A stretch of 52,779 bases of DNA, taken from NCBI GenBank assembly GCA_964360145.1, contig CAYHWW010000007.1, positions 1 to 52,779 on the forward strand, written 5' to 3'. Numbering within the stretch: the first letter of the stretch is position 1; the number at the start of each line of letters is the position of its first letter. Below are positions 42,710-50,392 of this stretch, piece after piece. Below the pieces are notes generated by a model. That model ran no database searches and was not told the DNA's origin. It worked only from the letters and a program-made list of their open reading frames with translations. The position numbers and the translations under genes are program-made. Origin of the DNA: CAYHWW01 sp964360145 (GTDB taxonomy: Bacteria > Bdellovibrionota > UBA1018 > CAYHWW01).

Positions 42710-43671
42710 CCAACAAACCCCCGTTGCGCATCGTCTTCATGGGCACCCCGGACTTCGCGGTGCCGTGCCTGCAGGCCCTCCTCGATGCACCGGAGGTAGC
42801 CACCGTGCTCGCGGTGTTCACCCAACCAGACCGTCCCGCCGGACGTGGCATGGAGCTCAAGGCACCACCGGTGAAGACTCTGGCCTTGGAGCATGGCATC
42901 CCTGTGCATCAACCAGAAAACATCAATCGCGGGGACTCGCCCCGGCTGCTTGCCGACCTCATGGTGGATGTGGCCGTCGTGGTGGCCTACTCCCACTTCC
43001 TTGGTAAAGCGGTGCTCAACACCCCGCGCCTGGGCTGCGTCAATGTGCACGGCTCCTTGTTGCCCCAGTACCGGGGCGCGGCGCCCATCCAGTACGCATT
43101 GCTCAATGGTGACATGGAAACTGGGGTCACCACCATGAAGCTTGTGGAGAAAATGGATGCTGGCCCCATATTGCTGCGGGGCACGATACCCATCCCTTCC
43201 TCCATGACCTGCGTGGAGTTGTACGGCGAACTCTCAAAACTGGGTGCTGAGCTACTCGTGGAAACCCTGCGGGGATTGCGGGACGGCACCGTCAAAGAGA
43301 TCCCCCAGGACGAGACTCAAGCCACCTATGCAAAAATCATTAACAAAGAGGACGGTCGTGCGGATTTTACTCACACCGCACGGTCCCTCTGCCACCGCAT
43401 CAGGGCGTTCACTCCCTGGCCTGGGGTGTTTGCACCCACGAGTAAAGGCGTAATGAAATTTTCAGCCGCGGAACCCGTGGACAACTGGCCCGGGGCGCCG
43501 GAAGCCGCAAAGCCCGGCCAATGGACTGCGGATGGAGAGCGTCTCCTCGTGAAATGCGGAGATGGCTGGCTCCGGCTCCTCATGGTACAGCTGGAAGGGA
43601 AGAAACCGGTAACCGCGGAGCAATTCCTTCATGGCCTCCAAGGCAAAAAAGACGAGTTCCAGTTCCTCTAG
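42706..43671 (+). CDS. fmt: methionyl-tRNA formyltransferase
   Basis: Formylates initiator Met-tRNA. 321 residues. RIVFMGTPDFAVPCLQALLD is the family N-terminus; NVHGSLLPQYRGAAPIQYALLNGD includes the catalytic Asn/His region and folate site, and TGVTTMKLVEKMDAGPIL the conserved Asp loop. The C-terminal tRNA-binding domain begins near 210 (R.FTPWPG). Coupled to def by ATGA and overlapping rpe by 41 bp. Confidence 0.97.
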   Translation: MTNKPPLRIVFMGTPDFAVPCLQALLDAPEVATVLAVFTQPDRPAGRGMELKAPPVKTLALEHGIPVHQPENINRGDSPRLLADLMVDVAVVVAYSHFLGKAVLNTPRLGCVNVHGSLLPQYRGAAPIQYALLNGDMETGVTTMKLVEKMDAGPILLRGTIPIPSSMTCVELYGELSKLGAELLVETLRGLRDGTVKEIPQDETQATYAKIINKEDGRADFTHTARSLCHRIRAFTPWPGVFAPTSKGVMKFSAAEPVDNWPGAPEAAKPGQWTADGERLLVKCGDGWLRLLMVQLEGKKPVTAEQFLHGLQGKKDEFQFL

Positions 43672-44335
43672 CCCGCGCCCTAGCCGCAAGCTCATCGCAC
43701 CATCTATCCTTTCCGCGGATTTTTCCAAATTGGGTGAAGAGATCCGGGCCATTGAAAAGGCCGGTGCCGACTGGATCCACGTGGACGTCATGGACGGCCA
43801 CTTCGTCCCCAATCTCACCATCGGGCCCGTGGTGATCGAGAAGCTGCGGGCTCACACAAAGAAACTCTTTGACGTCCATCTCATGATTGAAGATCCCGCA
43901 CGCTGGATCGGTGACTACGCCAAGGCTGGCGCCGACATCATCACCGTACATCAAGAGGCGGACCGTCACCTCCATCGCACGGTGCAATCCATCCGCGATT
44001 TAGGCAAAAAAGCGGGAGTCTCCATCAACCCAGCAACACCCGTATCCGCGCTCATGGGGATCCTGCCCCACGTGGACCTCGTCCTCGTGATGTCCGTGAA
44101 CCCCGGGTTTGGCGGCCAGGCCTACATCAAGGAGGCGGAAGAAAAAGTACGTGCGCTGGATGAAGCGCGTCGCGAGCAGGGCCTCTCCTTTCTCATCGAA
44201 ATTGACGGCGGCATATCCCCGCTGACCGCCCCGGGCCCCAGCCGTGCTGGCTGCGACGTGTTCGTCGCGGGATCCGCTATTTTCGGCAAGAAAAACTATA
44301 AAGACGCCATCGAAGCGATGAGAGACGCCCTGTGA
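43631..44335 (+). CDS. rpe: ribulose-phosphate 3-epimerase
   Basis: Interconverts ribulose-5-phosphate and xylulose-5-phosphate. It is a TIM barrel of 234 residues. IAPSILSADFSKLGEEI (catalytic Asp), DWIHVDVMDGHFVPNLT, DVHLMIEDPARW and VMSVNPGFGGQAYI are diagnostic, as is EIDGGIS with the second catalytic Asp. A Ser-rich N-terminal tail of ~18 residues is extra. It overlaps fmt by 41 bp and hutH by ATGA. Confidence 0.96.
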   Translation: MASKAKKTSSSSSSPRPSRKLIAPSILSADFSKLGEEIRAIEKAGADWIHVDVMDGHFVPNLTIGPVVIEKLRAHTKKLFDVHLMIEDPARWIGDYAKAGADIITVHQEADRHLHRTVQSIRDLGKKAGVSINPATPVSALMGILPHVDLVLVMSVNPGFGGQAYIKEAEEKVRALDEARREQGLSFLIEIDGGISPLTAPGPSRAGCDVFVAGSAIFGKKNYKDAIEAMRDAL

Positions 44336-45825
44336 AAATCGATGGCAAGAGTCTTTCGCTGCAGGACATTTGGGACGTGGCCCATGCCCCCCCTGGCTCT
44401 CTCGACGTCGAGCTCTCCGCCCCTGCCCGAACCAAGGTACGCATCGCACGCCAGTTTATTTTGAAGAAGCTCAAGGGCAAAGAGGCCATCTATGGCGTCA
44501 ATACGGGCTTCGGCTTACTCAGCAACGTGCGCGTCAGCACCGACAAGCTCGACGAGCTTCAGGAAAACCTCATTCGATCCCACTCCGTGGGACTGGGGCA
44601 GCCCCTTTCCGAGCCCGAAACGCGGGCCATTCTTTTGTTGCGTGCCAATGCGCTGGCAAGCGGCCACAGCGGCGTATCCGAGCAGCTCATCGACGCGCTG
44701 CTGGCCATGCTCAACGCCGGCGTACACCCCGTGATCCCCGAGCAGGGGAGCGTGGGGGCCTGCGGTGATCTTGCGCCCCTGGCACACATGTCGCTCACGC
44801 TCATCGGCGAGGGCGAGGCGACGTTCGAAGGGCGCGTGATGGATTCCGCGGCGGCGCTGAAAAAAGCGCGACTGAAACCGTTCCGGCTGGGAGTCAAAGA
44901 GGGGCTCTCCCTCATCAACGGTACCCAGGTGATGACAGCCATCGGCATCCTCACCTATCTGCGTGCTCGCAAGCTCGCGGACCACGCGGACCTCGCGGCC
45001 GCCATGACGCTGGAGTCCCTGAAGGGCTCTAAAATACCCTTCGATGCGGACATTTCACGTATCCGTCCCCATCGCGGGCAAAAAGAGGTGGCCGCCCGCA
45101 TGCTGCGCCTCCTTGATAAATCCCAGATCATGGAGAGCCATAGAGGCTGCAATAAGGTGCAAGACCCCTATAGCCTGCGCTGCATCCCCCAAGTCCACGG
45201 CGTGGTGCGGGATGTCCTGCGCTCCGTGGAACAGGTCCTCAGGGTTGAGGCCAACAGCGTAACGGACAATCCCTTGGTATTCGCCAAAGAGGGGAAAATC
45301 TTAAGCGGCGGCAACTTCCACGGTGAATACCCCGCCATGGCCATGGACCAGCTTGCCATTGCCGTCGCGGAGCTCGCCAGCATTTCAGAAGAGCGCATCG
45401 CCAAGCTCATCAACCCCGCGCTCTCCGAATTGCCGCCCTTCCTCGCTAAAGACAGCGGCCTCAACTCGGGCTTCATGATCGTGCACGTGGCGGCGGCGTC
45501 TCTTGTGAGTGAAAACAAAATCTATTGCCACCCCGCCGTGGTGGACTCCATCCCCACTTCCGCCGACAAGGAGGACCACGTGAGCATGGGCACCATCGCC
45601 GCGGTGAAGTGCCGTCGCGTCGTGGACAACACCTGGAGCGTCATCGCCATGGAGTACCTCTGCGCCTCCCAGGGCCTTGAGTTTCACAAGCCGCTGAAAC
45701 CTGGCCGCGCCGTAAACCGGGCCTATGAGCAGATCCGCAAAACCGTGCCTCCGGTGGACCGGGATCGTGCCTTCTACATCGATATCCGCAAAATTCGCAG
45801 CCTCATGAACGAGAGCCTGCTATGA
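44332..45825 (+). CDS. hutH: histidine ammonia-lyase with Ala-Cys-Gly at the cofactor site
   Basis: Converts histidine to urocanate and ammonia, the first step of histidine breakdown. 497 residues; YGVNTGFG (54-61) carries the catalytic Tyr, and QDPYSLRCIPQVHG and the GGNFHGEY loop match the family. The MIO cofactor normally forms from Ala-Ser-Gly in GSVGASGDLAPLAH; here it is Ala143-Cys144-Gly145 (codon TGC at 44761). Coupled to rpe and apaG; hutU is not in the window. Confidence 0.94.
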   Translation: MKIDGKSLSLQDIWDVAHAPPGSLDVELSAPARTKVRIARQFILKKLKGKEAIYGVNTGFGLLSNVRVSTDKLDELQENLIRSHSVGLGQPLSEPETRAILLLRANALASGHSGVSEQLIDALLAMLNAGVHPVIPEQGSVGACGDLAPLAHMSLTLIGEGEATFEGRVMDSAAALKKARLKPFRLGVKEGLSLINGTQVMTAIGILTYLRARKLADHADLAAAMTLESLKGSKIPFDADISRIRPHRGQKEVAARMLRLLDKSQIMESHRGCNKVQDPYSLRCIPQVHGVVRDVLRSVEQVLRVEANSVTDNPLVFAKEGKILSGGNFHGEYPAMAMDQLAIAVAELASISEERIAKLINPALSELPPFLAKDSGLNSGFMIVHVAAASLVSENKIYCHPAVVDSIPTSADKEDHVSMGTIAAVKCRRVVDNTWSVIAMEYLCASQGLEFHKPLKPGRAVNRAYEQIRKTVPPVDRDRAFYIDIRKIRSLMNESLL

Positions 45826-46211
45826 GCGCCCAGATCGCGGCCTCCCACGGGTACGAAGTCGAAGTGGACTGCCGCTTCATCCCCGAGCAATCCAGCATCG
45901 AGGAGCGCCAGTATGTTTATGCCTACACCATCATCATCCGCAACATCAGCGGGCCCCGGGCCCAACTCCTCAACCGTCATTGGATGATCACCGACGGGTG
46001 GGGGCGCGTGGAAGAAGTGAAGGGCCCCGGCGTCGTGGGCAAACACCCCCACCTGGGGGAAGGCGAGAGCTTCACCTACACGAGCTTCTGTCCACTGCCC
46101 ACGTCAACGGGGACCATGCGCGGCTCCTACCGCATGCGAGCCGACGACGGGTCGGAGTTTGACATCGAGATCCCGCAGTTTTTTCTTTATGAACCTTCGA
46201 GCATGAACTGA
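45822..46211 (+). CDS. apaG: ApaG-domain protein
   Basis: 129 residues, the ApaG family length. YEVEVDCRFIPEQSSIEERQYVYAYTI, then NISGPRAQLLNRHWMITDGWG, GPGVVGKHPHLGEGESFTYTSFCPL and GTMRGSYRM are all conserved in ApaG. The family has a fibronectin-like fold; it is implicated in Mg/Co homeostasis and Ap4A-related phenotypes, but its activity is not established. Here it lies between hutH and hutI, overlapping hutH by ATGA. Confidence 0.93.
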   Translation: MSAQIAASHGYEVEVDCRFIPEQSSIEERQYVYAYTIIIRNISGPRAQLLNRHWMITDGWGRVEEVKGPGVVGKHPHLGEGESFTYTSFCPLPTSTGTMRGSYRMRADDGSEFDIEIPQFFLYEPSSMN

Positions 46212-46221
46212 GGGGCGCTCC

Positions 46222-47469
46222 ATGAAAAAACCCGCCACAGCCTACGTCCATGCCGCGGAACTCATCACCAACGTCGGCGTGCGTGCCAAGGGTGGGGTGG
46301 GGATCACTGAAGAAGACCTCGGCATCATCACCGACGGCGCTGTGGTGCTGGCCAAAAACGGCACGGTACTTTGGACCGGGCTCACAAAAGAAATTCCCCG
46401 AGCGCTGCTCAGGGGTACGAAGCGCGTGGACCTCAAGGGCCGCCAAGTGCTCGCTCCGGCCCTCGTGGACTGCCACACCCACCTCATCTTCGACGGCATC
46501 CGCGACGATGAGTTCGCCATGCGCCTCGCGGGCGCCACTTACGAAGAAGTGGCTGCTGCCGGTGGCGGCATCGTGAAATCGGTGGCGGCCACCCGGGCAG
46601 CTAGCGCGGATCGGCTCTATGAATTGGGCTGCGAGCGCATCGACGCCATTCTGAAGCTTGGCGTGGGCATCCTCGAAATTAAATCCGGCTATGGCCTCGA
46701 TCTCGCTACCGAGATCAAAGTGCTCAAGGTGGCCCAGCAGCTCAAAAAGAAATACGCCAAGCGCATGGTGATCCGCACCACGTTCTTGGGCGCCCATGCC
46801 TTTCCGCCTAGGACGAAAACCGACGTGGAGCGTGAAGCCTACGTCACGGAAATCTGTGAGCGCATGTTGCCCGCCGTGGCAAAAGAAAAGCTCGCCGACG
46901 CCTGTGACGTGTTTTTTGACCGCGGCTATTTCACTGCCGATCAGTCTCGCCGCATCTTGAAGCGCGCTCAGGGTTTGGGCCTTCAAATCAAAGTCCACGC
47001 CGACGAATTGAGCCCCGCCGGTGGCGCCGAGCTCGCCGCGGAGCTAGGCGCACTCTCCGCGGATCACCTGCTTCAGGCCTCTGAACGTGGGCTTGCCGCC
47101 ATGGCGAAGGCGGGCACCGTGGCAGTCTATCTCCCCACTACGGCGTTTTTTCTCAAAATTCCCTATGCCGACGTGACGAAAGCCCGCAAAGCCCACGTGT
47201 GCATGGCTCTTGCCAGCGACTTCAACCCCGGCAGCTCACCCACCTTCCACATGCCCTTTGTCATGACGCTGGCATGCCTGCACATGGGCATGACCATGCC
47301 GGAGGCCTTCGCCGCGGCCACCTTCGGCGGTGCGCGGGCCCTTGGGCTTCATGAAGAGCATGGCGCCATAGTCCTCGGTGCCAGACCCCAGCTCGCGACT
47401 TTCGACGTACAAAGCTACCGCGGCCTCATGGGCCAGCTAGCGCACCCGGGGCTTGGTATCGTGCTTTAG
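46222..47469 (+). CDS. hutI: imidazolonepropionase
   Basis: Third enzyme of histidine breakdown, opening imidazolone propionate to formiminoglutamate. 415 residues of the amidohydrolase fold. LVDCHTHLIFDG carries the HxH metal site, YGLD the substrate loop, TTFLGAHAFPP and KVHADEL (third His), and ALASDFNPGS the catalytic Asp. Start ATG 46222 is 10 bp after apaG. The last 44 bp overlap the PAP2 gene tail to tail. Confidence 0.96.
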   Translation: MKKPATAYVHAAELITNVGVRAKGGVGITEEDLGIITDGAVVLAKNGTVLWTGLTKEIPRALLRGTKRVDLKGRQVLAPALVDCHTHLIFDGIRDDEFAMRLAGATYEEVAAAGGGIVKSVAATRAASADRLYELGCERIDAILKLGVGILEIKSGYGLDLATEIKVLKVAQQLKKKYAKRMVIRTTFLGAHAFPPRTKTDVEREAYVTEICERMLPAVAKEKLADACDVFFDRGYFTADQSRRILKRAQGLGLQIKVHADELSPAGGAELAAELGALSADHLLQASERGLAAMAKAGTVAVYLPTTAFFLKIPYADVTKARKAHVCMALASDFNPGSSPTFHMPFVMTLACLHMGMTMPEAFAAATFGGARALGLHEEHGAIVLGARPQLATFDVQSYRGLMGQLAHPGLGIVL

Positions 47470-48076
47470 TCACAAAAAACCAGCTCGACGCCATGGCCAG
47501 CACCAGTCCGCCGACAATATCCATGAAGTAGTGCTGCTTGATCGTCAGTGTTGAGATGCTGATGGCCACGGACCAAAGCAGGAAAAAGGCGAGCTTCACT
47601 TTGCTCTCCCGATAGAAAGCGAAGGCGGTGACAAAACAGGCGCTGACATGCAGGGACGGAAAGGAGTTGCTGGGCTCATCGAGCAGATGGAGCACGGCAA
47701 AGGCCTGCCGCACCCAGGGGTTGATGTCCACGGGCAAAGGATACGCATGGCGGGGAAAGGCCGTGGGCCAGAAAACGAAAAAGGCCATGCTCACCGCCTG
47801 GACGGTGAGGAATGAATAAAAATAGCGATTACGCGTGTCCTCGCCGCGGATCAGCGCGTACGCGATGAAAAAATAAACATACTCGCTCTGATAAATAAAA
47901 ATAGTCCAAGGCACCAGAGGCACGGCCAGATCCACGGCCGTCATCTGGAGATAGATGGGCGTAATGAAGTGATAGCGGTTGGGGATGATGTACCCGAACA
48001 GGAAGACGACGGAGCAGACCAGCAGGGCCGTCCATTTATTTTCTTCGTGGATGGGAACTGGCAACTCGTACTTCAC
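47426..48076 (-). CDS. PAP2-family membrane phosphatase
   Basis: 216 residues with about six membrane segments. The PAP2 signature is seen in SFPSLHVSACF (motif 2, His) and KQHYFMDIVGG (motif 3, His/Asp). Motif 1 (KxxxxxxRP) is not evident, as in the Aur1/Ipt1 inositol-phosphotransferase-like branch. Likely acts on lipid phosphates outside the inner membrane. Coupled to the TlpA-like gene (ATGA) and overlapping hutI. Confidence 0.82.
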   Translation of the reverse strand: MKYELPVPIHEENKWTALLVCSVVFLFGYIIPNRYHFITPIYLQMTAVDLAVPLVPWTIFIYQSEYVYFFIAYALIRGEDTRNRYFYSFLTVQAVSMAFFVFWPTAFPRHAYPLPVDINPWVRQAFAVLHLLDEPSNSFPSLHVSACFVTAFAFYRESKVKLAFFLLWSVAISISTLTIKQHYFMDIVGGLVLAMASSWFFVTKARYQAPGALAGP

Positions 48077-48609
48077 TTCATCAACGCCCGGATTTTCTTC
48101 AATACCTCTTCAGAGGCCCAATCCCTCTCGCCTGATTCAGACCAGGAAACCTTGTGGTCCTTGCCCATGACGATGTTGTAGGGGATGGCTACCACGTGAA
48201 AAGCGGCGGCGAGTTTTTCTTCGTGGTCCACGTAAACGGGGAACTCCATGCCGAATTTTTTAATGATGGTGGGCACTACCTTCTCGGGGTCCTCATCTAC
48301 GTTGATGGAGACCACCTCGAACCCCGAATCCCGCAGGGTTTTATGAAGCTTCACGATGGTGGGCATTTCCTCCATGCAGGCCTCGCACCAGCTGGCCCAG
48401 AAATTCACGAGGAGGGCCTTGCCCCTGAAAGAAGACAGTTTCACTTTTTTACCGTTACCCACCGCGGTGAGCTCCGCATCGGGCACTTCCTGTATAGAGG
48501 CGGATGCGGGCATGGGCGCGTCCCCAGACCGGTACAGCTTGTCAGCAAAGACCAGCGCGCCAAAAATGAGAACCACAGCCAATACAGCAAACGCGACTTT
48601 TCTGCCCAT
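48073..48609 (-). CDS. TlpA-like thioredoxin-fold protein
   Basis: 178 residues: an N-terminal membrane anchor (VAFAVLAVVLIFGALVFA) and a thioredoxin fold. LLVNFWASWCEACMEEMP carries the active site CEAC instead of the usual CPPC/CGPC. FPVYVDHEEKLAAAFHVVAIPYNIVMG carries the cis-Pro loop (IPY). Probably reduces or moves disulfides outside the inner membrane; the CxxC spacing is intact. First gene of the pair with the PAP2 protein. Confidence 0.88.
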   Translation of the reverse strand: MGRKVAFAVLAVVLIFGALVFADKLYRSGDAPMPASASIQEVPDAELTAVGNGKKVKLSSFRGKALLVNFWASWCEACMEEMPTIVKLHKTLRDSGFEVVSINVDEDPEKVVPTIIKKFGMEFPVYVDHEEKLAAAFHVVAIPYNIVMGKDHKVSWSESGERDWASEEVLKKIRALMK

Positions 48610-48644
48610 TCATCACCCGCTGCATAAATTCTACAATAGAGTGG

Positions 48645-48857
48645 ATGCTTCGTCGACTCCGGCGCCGCCATAAGCGGGGCCAAGCTTTGGTTGAATACGT
48701 CCTCGCCTTGGTGCTGGCCGCGGGTATCGCCATGATGGTGGAGCGCATGACAAAGAATGGCATTCGCGCCCTGTGGCGTCGCATGGCAGCGGACATCGCC
48801 GCAGCGTGTCCGCCTGGGCAGGGGTGTTACAAACCAGAGGCCATACCGGACCCTTGA
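48645..48857 (+). CDS. orphan Flp/TadE-like type IVb pilin-like protein
   Basis: 70 residues. KRGQALVEYVLALVLAAGIAMM is the Flp prepilin pattern: a basic leader, then Gly, cleavage, and Glu-Tyr at positions +5/+6 of the mature chain, followed by a hydrophobic helix. The remainder is short and includes two Cys (ACPPGQGCY). No Tad secretion genes are nearby. Divergent from the TlpA-like gene by 35 bp and 38 bp ahead of glpK. Confidence 0.6.
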   Translation: MLRRLRRRHKRGQALVEYVLALVLAAGIAMMVERMTKNGIRALWRRMAADIAAACPPGQGCYKPEAIPDP

Positions 48858-48895
48858 GGCTTGCCGGACGAATATCCACCGACTATCGTCACCCC

Positions 48896-50392
48896 ATGAC
48901 GAAAGACCTGATTCTTGCCATCGACCAAGGCACCACGGGCACCAAAGTTCAGGTGGTCAACGGTTCCCTGAAAATCCTCTCCACCCACAGCGTGGAGTTC
49001 CGCCAGCATTACCCCAAGCCCGGCTGGGTTGAACACGATGTGGAGGATATATGGAAGGCCACAATGGCTGCCCTCAAGGGGGCCCTCTCGCGGGCCAAGG
49101 CCAAGCCCACCCGCATCGCCGCCATTGGCATCACGAATCAGCGGGAAACCGTGTGTTTCTGGAGTCGTAAAACAGGCAAAACCCTCTGCCGCGCCATCGT
49201 GTGGCAGGATCGCCGCACCAGTGATTTTTGCAACGAGCTGAAGAGCCGGGGCCTGGAAGGGGAGGTTGCCCGCCGCACGGGCCTTGTCATCGACCCCTAC
49301 TTCAGCGCGACGAAAATCCGTTGGGCTCTCGACAACATACCCGCGGTGAAAAACGCCTCCACCAAGGGCGATCTCGCCGTGGGCACCATCGACAGCTACG
49401 TCATTGCTCGCCTCACGGGCTTCAAGAGCCATGTCACGGAACCCTCCAACGCCTCTCGCACCATGGTGTTCAACATCGAAAAGCTCGAGTGGGATTTTGA
49501 CCTCCTCCGCGAGCTCGGCATCTCCCCTGATTTGCTACCCGAAGTGAAGCAATCCGCCGATGAGTTCGGCGTCACCAAGGGCGTGAAAATCCTCCCCGAT
49601 GGCATCCCCATCCGCGGCGTTCTCGGTGATCAGCAGGCAGCGCTTCTCGGCCAGGCCTGCATCGAGCCGGGCCAGGCAAAGTGCACCTACGGCACGGGCT
49701 CTTTTATTTTGATGAACACCGGCCCCAACTTGAAACGCTCCAGCACGCGCATGCTCACCACCGTGGCGTGGAAACTGAAGGGCACCACTCACTACGCACT
49801 GGAAGGTGCTGCCTTCACCGCTGGAGCCGCGGTGCAGTGGGTGCGAGATGGCCTGGGCCTCATCAAACATTCCGCAGACATCGAAAAGCTCGCCCGCAAA
49901 ACGAGCACCAGCGATGGCGTGATCTTCGTGCCGGCCCTGACCGGTTTAGGCTCACCCTACTGGGCGCCGGACGCTCGCGCCTCGTTCCTTGGCATCACCC
50001 GAGGCACAAAGCCCGAGCACATGGCCCGTGCCGTGCTGGAAGGCATCGCCTTCATCAACCGCGACATCTTGAAAGCCATGGAGCGGGATCTCGGCACGCC
50101 ACTGCGGGGCCTGAGCGTGGACGGGGGCGCCGCCGCCAACAATCTCCTCATGCAGCTCCAAGCGGACTACCTAGGGGCCAAATTAGTGCGGCCCAAGATC
50201 CTTCACACCACGGCTCTCGGTGCCGTGTTTGCCGCGGGCATCCAGGCGGGGATCTGGACGTCACTCTCTGATGTGAGGAAAACCTGGAAAAAAGACCGAG
50301 AATTCACGCCACAGATGCCAACCGTGGTGCGTGACGCCCACCTGCTCTCCTGGGAGCGGGCGGTGCATGCGATTTCCACGTTGAAACTTTAG
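48896..50392 (+). CDS. glpK: glycerol kinase
   Basis: Phosphorylates glycerol to glycerol-3-phosphate. 498 residues from ATG 48896; the open frame extends to 48773, but that part overlaps the pilin-like gene and lacks conservation. LAIDQGTTGTKVQVV is the phosphate loop, GITNQRETVCFW and PYFSATKIRW bind glycerol, and GVLGDQQAALLGQ, KCTYGTGSFILMNTG and LSVDGGAAANNLLMQLQAD complete the FGGY signatures. No glpF or glpD nearby. Its stop overlaps the convergent GH1 gene stop by 4 bp. Confidence 0.97.
   Translation: MTKDLILAIDQGTTGTKVQVVNGSLKILSTHSVEFRQHYPKPGWVEHDVEDIWKATMAALKGALSRAKAKPTRIAAIGITNQRETVCFWSRKTGKTLCRAIVWQDRRTSDFCNELKSRGLEGEVARRTGLVIDPYFSATKIRWALDNIPAVKNASTKGDLAVGTIDSYVIARLTGFKSHVTEPSNASRTMVFNIEKLEWDFDLLRELGISPDLLPEVKQSADEFGVTKGVKILPDGIPIRGVLGDQQAALLGQACIEPGQAKCTYGTGSFILMNTGPNLKRSSTRMLTTVAWKLKGTTHYALEGAAFTAGAAVQWVRDGLGLIKHSADIEKLARKTSTSDGVIFVPALTGLGSPYWAPDARASFLGITRGTKPEHMARAVLEGIAFINRDILKAMERDLGTPLRGLSVDGGAAANNLLMQLQADYLGAKLVRPKILHTTALGAVFAAGIQAGIWTSLSDVRKTWKKDREFTPQMPTVVRDAHLLSWERAVHAISTLKL

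Noticed and set aside
46072..46998. 308-codon minus-strand frame across hutI
   Set aside because: Antisense shadow; hutI has all its catalytic motifs.
48773..48895. N-terminal extension of glpK
   Set aside because: It overlaps the pilin-like gene, and the conserved kinase N-terminus begins at 48896.
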